Of a DNA stretch of 11,439 bases, positions 7,100-11,439 are shown in pieces. The notes below the pieces were generated by a model, which ran no database searches, was not told where the DNA came from, and saw only the letters and a list, made by a program, of their open reading frames with translations. The stretch spans positions 1 to 11,439 of the forward strand of contig CAJOLO010000038.1 of NCBI GenBank assembly GCA_905235345.1, in the 5' to 3' direction. Source of the stretch: an uncultured Lachnospiraceae bacterium. GTDB lineage: Bacteria; Bacillota; Clostridia; Lachnospirales; Lachnospiraceae. Position numbers and translations under genes: made by a program. Position 1 is the first letter of the stretch; each line of letters begins with the position of its first letter.

Positions 7100-8479
7100 T
7101 CACCCCGTAAATCCCGGTCTGACCTTCTCTCTTGCAAGATAGAAATACTCATCCTTCACATCCTCATAGGACTTGTCCGGTATATAGCCCTCACTCTTCT
7201 CATCCTCAAAATATTCCTCACACCATGAATGATCCGCACACTCATAATGCTCTGCAATATCCTCTGCTCCGCGTTTTGCCCACACAAGACTTTCAAGCAG
7301 GGAATTGCTTGCCAGACGGTTAGCACCATGAACACCGTTGCAAGCCGTCTCTCCCGCAGCATAAAGTCTGTTCATAGATGTATGTCCATCAAGGTCTACC
7401 TTAACGCCTCCCATAAAATAATGCTGTGCAGGGACAACAGGAATCGGTTCCTTTGTAATGTCATACCCCTGTTCCATACATGTCTTATATATATTAGGAA
7501 AACGCTTCTTTATCTCCTCGGCACCCATATGAGTTACCGAAAGTCTTACATGATCCGTACCCTCTTTAGCCATCTGTTCCCTTATCTTCTCAGTCAGCCT
7601 GTCTCTTGGAAGGAGTTCGTCTACAAAACGATTTCCATCCTTATCTAACAATACTGCGCCCTCACCTCTCACCGATTCAGAAATAAGAAAACGTCTTCCG
7701 GATGTCTTTGCATAAAGTGTTGTCGGATGAATCTGTACATAACTGATATCCTTCAGTTCTATATTATGTTTGACAGATATAGCCACTGTATCTCCGGTCA
7801 GATGTCTGTAATTGGTGGAATGTTTGTATAATCCGCCCACGCCTCCGCACGCCCATATAACATAGTCGCTGTATATCCTGGAAACCTTTTCCTGCACTAT
7901 ATATTCAGATTCTCCAACATCAACATTCTTAGTTTTAGAAATATTCTCCTGCAATTTTCCGGTTTCCGGATTTTCAGAAACCATAATCCCGTAACAAACA
8001 TTATCCCGTTCCAATATATCAACCATAGTCACATGTTCAAATAAAGATATATTCTTCCGTTCTTTGACATGTGCAAGCAGTTTTGATGTAATCTCTTTGC
8101 CTGTTAGATCTTCATGATGCAGAATTCTCGATGCAGTGTGAGCTCCTTCCTTTGTATATGTGAACTCTCCCTGTTTACGTTCAAACTCCACTCCGTAATC
8201 CACAAGTTCCCTGATGATATCCTGGGAAGATCTGATCATAAGTTCGACTGCATCCCTGTCATTTTCATAATGGCCGGCTCTCATTGTGTCCTCAAAAAAT
8301 GCCGCATAGTCATCTTCATTCTTCAGAACACAGATTCCACCCTGCGCAAGATAGGAATCACATTCTTCCATATCTCCCTTGGTTATGATCGCTATATCTT
8401 TGTCATTGGGTAAATGGAGGGCGGCAAATAAGCCTGCCACACCGTTTCCCACAATAATTACATCATATTTATTTTTCAT
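7100..8479 (-). CDS. nadB: L-aspartate oxidase, short form
   Basis: 459 residues. It oxidises L-aspartate to iminoaspartate with FAD, step one of de novo NAD synthesis. The FAD Rossmann motif is VIIVGNGVAGLFAAL (8-22, GxGxxG at 11-16). It is followed by SYLAQGGI (42-49), ACGGVGGLYKHSTN (210-223), HPTTLY (251-256), RGEGA (271-275), PRDRLTEKI (291-299), QHYFMGGV (352-359) and GETACNGVHGANRLASNSLL (376-395). The long C-terminal helical domain of the E. coli enzyme is mostly missing; only about 55 residues follow the FAD domain, as in other clostridial NadB proteins I recall. A charged insertion at about 170-198 looks lineage specific. GAGG seven bases upstream supports ATG 8479. nadC is next downstream, which strengthens the call over fumarate reductase or succinate dehydrogenase; nadA is not adjacent. 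Confidence 0.94.
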   Translation of the reverse strand: MKNKYDVIIVGNGVAGLFAALHLPNDKDIAIITKGDMEECDSYLAQGGICVLKNEDDYAAFFEDTMRAGHYENDRDAVELMIRSSQDIIRELVDYGVEFERKQGEFTYTKEGAHTASRILHHEDLTGKEITSKLLAHVKERKNISLFEHVTMVDILERDNVCYGIMVSENPETGKLQENISKTKNVDVGESEYIVQEKVSRIYSDYVIWACGGVGGLYKHSTNYRHLTGDTVAISVKHNIELKDISYVQIHPTTLYAKTSGRRFLISESVRGEGAVLLDKDGNRFVDELLPRDRLTEKIREQMAKEGTDHVRLSVTHMGAEEIKKRFPNIYKTCMEQGYDITKEPIPVVPAQHYFMGGVKVDLDGHTSMNRLYAAGETACNGVHGANRLASNSLLESLVWAKRGAEDIAEHYECADHSWCEEYFEDEKSEGYIPDKSYEDVKDEYFYLAREKVRPGFTG

Positions 8480-8605
8480 TTCGCATCCTCATCCATATTC
8501 CCATTGGTTCTTTCTTATTATTCACAGACCTTATCCTGAACTGTCTTTCAATCAGAACCGGAATCTTCACACATGACCACATCTTTCGGGTCAATGCAGT
8601 AATCA

Positions 8606-8854
8606 TCATTCAGAATCAGACTTCATGTCCTCATCCTCACCAAAGTCATCAAAATCCTCAAACAAAACAGGTTCATTGAAATCATAAGAATCAAGATCAC
8701 CGTAGACCTTACGTATCTGTTCGTCAATCTCATCCTTTATCGGTTGCAATTTTTCAACAGGGACTTCCAATATCATAGAAACCTCATTAATATCAATCTT
8801 TCCTCTTAACATCCTCTTTGCTGCTTCCATCGTTGCCTTGTCTGTATTATTCAT
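8606..8854 (-). CDS. Hypothetical small acidic protein
   Basis: 82 residues, not recognised. The first 48 residues look helical. The part around ATMEAAKRMLRG, DINEVSMILEV and PVEKLQPIKDEI resembles the small helix-turn-helix-like module seen at the ends of Rpn/transposase-like nucleases and other proteins; that likeness is by eye only. The last 32 residues are very acidic (14 Asp/Glu against one Lys) with aromatic residues interspersed, ending DFGEDEDMKSDSE. No signal peptide or membrane segment. AAAGGAAG upstream supports ATG 8854. It lies 105 bases after argH and 126 before nadB, in the same direction. The coding look is supported by the ribosome site and composition, but function is unknown. 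A different frame stays open just past its stop and is also acidic (8536-8609). Confidence 0.6.
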   Translation of the reverse strand: MNNTDKATMEAAKRMLRGKIDINEVSMILEVPVEKLQPIKDEIDEQIRKVYGDLDSYDFNEPVLFEDFDDFGEDEDMKSDSE

Positions 8855-8920
8855 ACCGCTTTCTTCCTTTCTTTTTCAATAACACCTTAGGCTTTATCTA
8901 TACTTTTCTCCTGCCCTTCA

Positions 8921-8949
8921 GTATCTATTCAGCGGAGCTGAACAGCTAC
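8921..8949. repeat. Hairpin made of two repeat ends, just after argH
   Basis: GTATCTATTCAGC (8921-8933) and GCTGAACAGCTAC (8937-8949) pair over 13 positions with one mismatch and one G-U pair, with only GGA between. The left arm is identical to the left end of repeat copy 1 (320-332), so this looks like the two ends of the dispersed element with no interior. No U-tract follows on the minus strand, so it is not a standard terminator for argH. Confidence 0.65.
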
Positions 8950-8959
8950 CCGTTCATTT

Positions 8960-10339
8960 CTATAAATTCTTCAGATACTCCTCATTAATCGCAATAACCT
9001 TCTCCATGGAAGTTCTGCTCGGAGCACCTATCGTCTCACGTTTCTCTACACATGTCTCTAAGCTGATTGCTTCATAGATGTCATTTTCAAACACCGGAGA
9101 TATTGCCTTATACTCATCTAAACTCATCTCATCCAGTGAAATATTCTTCTCAATACAGTAAAGCACAAGCTGACCTACAATTCCATGGGCGTCACGGAAC
9201 GGAACACCCTTATTCACCAGATAGTCAGCCGCATCCGTAGCATTAGTAAAGCCCTTCTTCGCACTTTCTTCCATCGTATTCTTATTCACCGTCATTGTCT
9301 TAATCATTCCGGTAAATAATGCCAGACATCCCTTAACAGTATCAATTGCATCAAATGTAAATTCCTTATCCTCCTGCATATCCTTGTTGTAAGCAAGCGG
9401 AATTCCCTTCATGGTGGTAAGCATCTGCATAAGCGCACCATACACTCTTCCTGCCTTGCCACGTACAAGCTCGGCAATATCCGGATTCTTCTTCTGAGGC
9501 ATGATAGAACTTCCGGTACTGTATGCATCATCCAGCTCGACAAATCCGTACTCATTGGAATTCCATATGATTATCTCCTCAGAGAATCTGCTAAGATGCA
9601 CCATTATTGTTGAAAGTGCAGAAAGCAGTTCAATTACATAATCTCTGTCAGAAACCGAATCCATACTGTTAAGCGTTGCCCCTTTGAAACCTAAAAGCTC
9701 CGCCGTCATCTCCCTGTCAAGAGGATAAGTGGTTCCGGCAAGTGCACCTGCACCTAACGGACAATAATTCATTCTCTCATATATATCACTAAGTCTTCCG
9801 TAATCTCTTTTAAACATCTCCATATATGCGCCGAAATGATGTGCCAAAGTAATAGGCTGCGCCTTCTGTAAATGTGTAAATCCCGGCATAAAGGTATCTA
9901 AATGTTCCTTCATCAATCCATGCAGTACCACCATCAGTTCCTTAACAAGCTCTTTGAGATTTTCAATCTCTTTTCTTGTATATAAACGCATATCTAATGC
10001 TACCTGATCATTTCTCGAACGTCCGGTATGAAGTTTCTTTCCCGCATCACCAATCCGGTCAATAAGATTCGCCTCCACAAAGCTGTGGATATCCTCATAT
10101 TCGGAAGTTATCTCTAATTTACCGCTCTCCACGTCAGCAAGAATTCCTGAAAGACCTTCTAATATCTCATCACGTTCTGCCTCCGTCAATACTCCTGTTG
10201 CAGCTAACATCTTCACATGTGCCATACTGCCTTCAATATCTTCTTTATAAAACTTCTGGTCGAAGGAGATAGACGCATTAAAATTATATACAAGCTGATC
10301 TGTCTCCTTTGTAAATCTTCCGCCCCAAAGCTGTGCCAT
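8960..10339 (-). CDS. argH: Argininosuccinate lyase
   Basis: 459 residues, the family's usual length. It splits argininosuccinate into arginine and fumarate, the last step of arginine synthesis, acting as a cytoplasmic homotetramer. Conserved landmarks are MAQLWGGRF (1-9), DIHSFVEANL (83-92), TGRSRNDQVALDMRLY (105-120), PGFTHLQKAQPITLAHH (152-168, with the catalytic-region His156), GAGALAGTTYPLDR (196-209) and the signature GSSIMPQKKNPD (276-287) carrying the catalytic serine loop. The frame is open to 10432, but ATG 10339 is used because AGGAGG lies eight bases upstream and WGGRF begins the family. The gene follows argD in the same direction with a 218-base gap filled largely by repeat copy 3. 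No convincing promoter is seen between the repeat and the start. Confidence 0.97.
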   Translation of the reverse strand: MAQLWGGRFTKETDQLVYNFNASISFDQKFYKEDIEGSMAHVKMLAATGVLTEAERDEILEGLSGILADVESGKLEITSEYEDIHSFVEANLIDRIGDAGKKLHTGRSRNDQVALDMRLYTRKEIENLKELVKELMVVLHGLMKEHLDTFMPGFTHLQKAQPITLAHHFGAYMEMFKRDYGRLSDIYERMNYCPLGAGALAGTTYPLDREMTAELLGFKGATLNSMDSVSDRDYVIELLSALSTIMVHLSRFSEEIIIWNSNEYGFVELDDAYSTGSSIMPQKKNPDIAELVRGKAGRVYGALMQMLTTMKGIPLAYNKDMQEDKEFTFDAIDTVKGCLALFTGMIKTMTVNKNTMEESAKKGFTNATDAADYLVNKGVPFRDAHGIVGQLVLYCIEKNISLDEMSLDEYKAISPVFENDIYEAISLETCVEKRETIGAPSRTSMEKVIAINEEYLKNL

Positions 10340-10387
10340 ATTCTTATCCTCCTGAAAGTTTATTCGTATCTCTTTATAATTAAACTT

Positions 10388-10547
10388 GTAACTATTCAGA
10401 ACCAAGTAGATTTGTGAATGGTACTGAATCAATGTCTGTAACGTAAGCTTTGCGTTTCACCTCATCCGTTAGCAAATCAAAGATTTGCTGCCACCTTCCC
10501 CTATTAGGGGAAGGCTTTATTTCAGTTCCATGACATTCTCCTGTTAC
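10388..10547. repeat. Dispersed nested inverted repeat, copy 3 (MITE-like)
   Basis: Same orientation as copy 1. The left end is GTAACTATTCAG (10388-10399). The outer-arm sequence AATGTCTGTAACGTAAGC is at 10431-10448, with a degenerate partner at about 10515-10547. Both inner hairpins are kept: AGCAAATC / GATTTGCT (10471-10489, 3-base loop) and CCTTCCCC / GGGGAAGG (10494-10514, 5-base loop). About 30 extra bases lie between the left end and the outer arm. It sits between the argD stop and the argH ribosome site, so it would be transcribed if the two genes share a message. Confidence 0.75.
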
Positions 10548-10557
10548 ATCGGATTCT

Positions 10558-11439
10558 CTACCCAAGCACTTCCTCAACACTTTGCTTAAGTATAGCAACA
10601 GCCTTATCACAGTCTTCCTTAGTTATAATGAGCGGTGGAACCATACGAACAATACGGTCAGATGTTGCAGTCACTAAAAGCTTATGCTCCATAGCCTTCA
10701 CCTTCACCTTTCCGGCATCCACATCAGTAAATTCCACACCCACAAGAAGTCCAAGTCCACGCACCTCTTTCACATGTGGCAGTGTCTTTAACTGCTCCAT
10801 AAAGTACTCACCGATTTCCTTTGCATTATCTCCGCATTTTTCCTCAATCATTCCCGTTATTGCAGCATAACCTGCGGCACAGCACACCGGATTACCGGAA
10901 AATGTACATCCGTGTGAGCCTGGATTGAGCGTCGCTGCACACTTCTCAGTCATGACAACTCCACCAAGTGGAAGTCCTCCACCAAGTGCTTTTGCCATTG
11001 TGAAGGCATCCGGCTTAACACCATAATGCATCCACGCCATTGCCTCTCCGCAGCGGAACCATCCGGTCTGTACCTCATCGAATAACAGCAGTATTCCCTT
11101 CTCGTCACATAGCTCACGAAGTCCCTGCAAGAACTCCTTAGTGGCAGGATACACTCCACCCTCGCCCTGAACAGGTTCCACCATTATTGCAGCGGTATTC
11201 TCCGTAACCGCTTCCTTAAAGCTTTCCAGATTGTTAAACTCTGCGTATTTAAATCCGGGAAGATTCGGGAAAAATCCTTTCTGAATTGCTGACTCCGGCT
11301 GTCCCGTTGCAGTAAGGGCAGCGTATGTTCTTCCGTGAAAGCTCTTCTTTGCCGTCACAATCTCATAGTGCTCCGGTCCGTAATTCTCCACACCGTATTT
11401 TCTCGCCATCTTGATCATAGCTTCATTGGACTCAGTACC
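10558..11439 (-). CDS. argD: Acetylornithine aminotransferase (C-terminal part)
   Basis: 293 codons are visible; the 5' end lies beyond the window's right edge. It is a class III PLP-dependent aminotransferase that interconverts N-acetylglutamate semialdehyde and N-acetylornithine. The first visible residues, GTESNEAMIKMARKYG, are the phosphate-binding GTEANEAA-type motif. Then come KKSFHGRTYAALTATGQ, VEPVQGEGGVYPA, LLFDEVQTGWFRCGE (PLP-pyridine Asp) and FTMAKALGGGLPLGG, whose Lys is the expected Schiff-base residue (about residue 150 of the fragment). HGCTFSGNPVCCAA follows, and the end is IAILKQ-like helix text (AVAILKQSVEEVLG). The GWFRCG sequence differs from the more common GIGRTG. Pairing with argH supports ArgD over GabT or other class III enzymes. 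Confidence 0.92.
   Translation of the reverse strand, partial: GTESNEAMIKMARKYGVENYGPEHYEIVTAKKSFHGRTYAALTATGQPESAIQKGFFPNLPGFKYAEFNNLESFKEAVTENTAAIMVEPVQGEGGVYPATKEFLQGLRELCDEKGILLLFDEVQTGWFRCGEAMAWMHYGVKPDAFTMAKALGGGLPLGGVVMTEKCAATLNPGSHGCTFSGNPVCCAAGYAAITGMIEEKCGDNAKEIGEYFMEQLKTLPHVKEVRGLGLLVGVEFTDVDAGKVKVKAMEHKLLVTATSDRIVRMVPPLIITKEDCDKAVAILKQSVEEVLG

Noticed and set aside
6971..7228. 85-codon plus-strand open frame over the nadB-nadC gap
   Set aside because: It crosses the inverted-repeat region and the antisense of the nadB 3' end, with no ribosome site.
10340..10432. N-terminal extension of ArgH in the open frame
   Set aside because: It translates part of repeat copy 3, and AGGAGG is placed for ATG 10339.

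Overview
The window looks like an AT-rich chromosomal segment of an anaerobic Clostridia bacterium, most likely a Lachnospiraceae member. The reasons are the protein character (clostridial-type short L-aspartate oxidase, DUF4080 B12/radical-SAM protein, short MntR/DtxR regulator), strong AGGAGG ribosome sites, and dispersed repeats built on CCTTCCCC/GGGGAAGG hairpins that I recognise from gut Firmicutes. The species cannot be fixed from the sequence. No rRNA, tRNA, CRISPR array, transposase or phage gene is visible.

Layout. Every gene except one is on the minus strand. From left to right: the 5' part of an AlkD-type DNA alkylation repair gene (1-268, cut by the window edge); a nested inverted repeat (320-456); a B12-binding radical SAM/DUF4080 gene (622-2334) whose conserved-looking C-terminus appears shifted into another frame (464-634); a second repeat copy (2431-2588); a plus-strand MntR/DtxR-family metal regulator (2774-3139) with promoter and a bidirectional terminator; pta (3312-4295) with a clear promoter and a palindrome at its predicted start point; a membrane-anchored lipase-like hydrolase (4553-5905); nadC (6052-6900) and nadB (7100-8479) for de novo NAD synthesis; an 82-residue acidic protein of unknown role (8606-8854); argH (8960-10339); a third repeat copy (10388-10547); and argD (10558-11439, cut at its 5' end).

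How the genes fit together. argD and argH are arginine biosynthesis steps, and the arg cluster probably continues to the right of the window. nadB and nadC are steps 1 and 3 of the aspartate route to NAD; nadA is not between or next to them. pta makes acetyl phosphate from acetyl-CoA, but ackA is not adjacent. The minus-strand genes are co-directional but loosely packed, with gaps of about 105-260 bases, so one tight operon is not supported. Several gaps hold hairpins or repeat pieces sharing the sequence GTATCTATTCAG.

The window is mostly ordinary housekeeping metabolism. The points most worth checking are the broken radical SAM C-terminus, the modular repeat family with stem-preserving base changes, the hybrid metal-ligand set of the regulator, the five-membrane-segment lipase, and the iterated GCGTATCT motifs between nadB and nadC.
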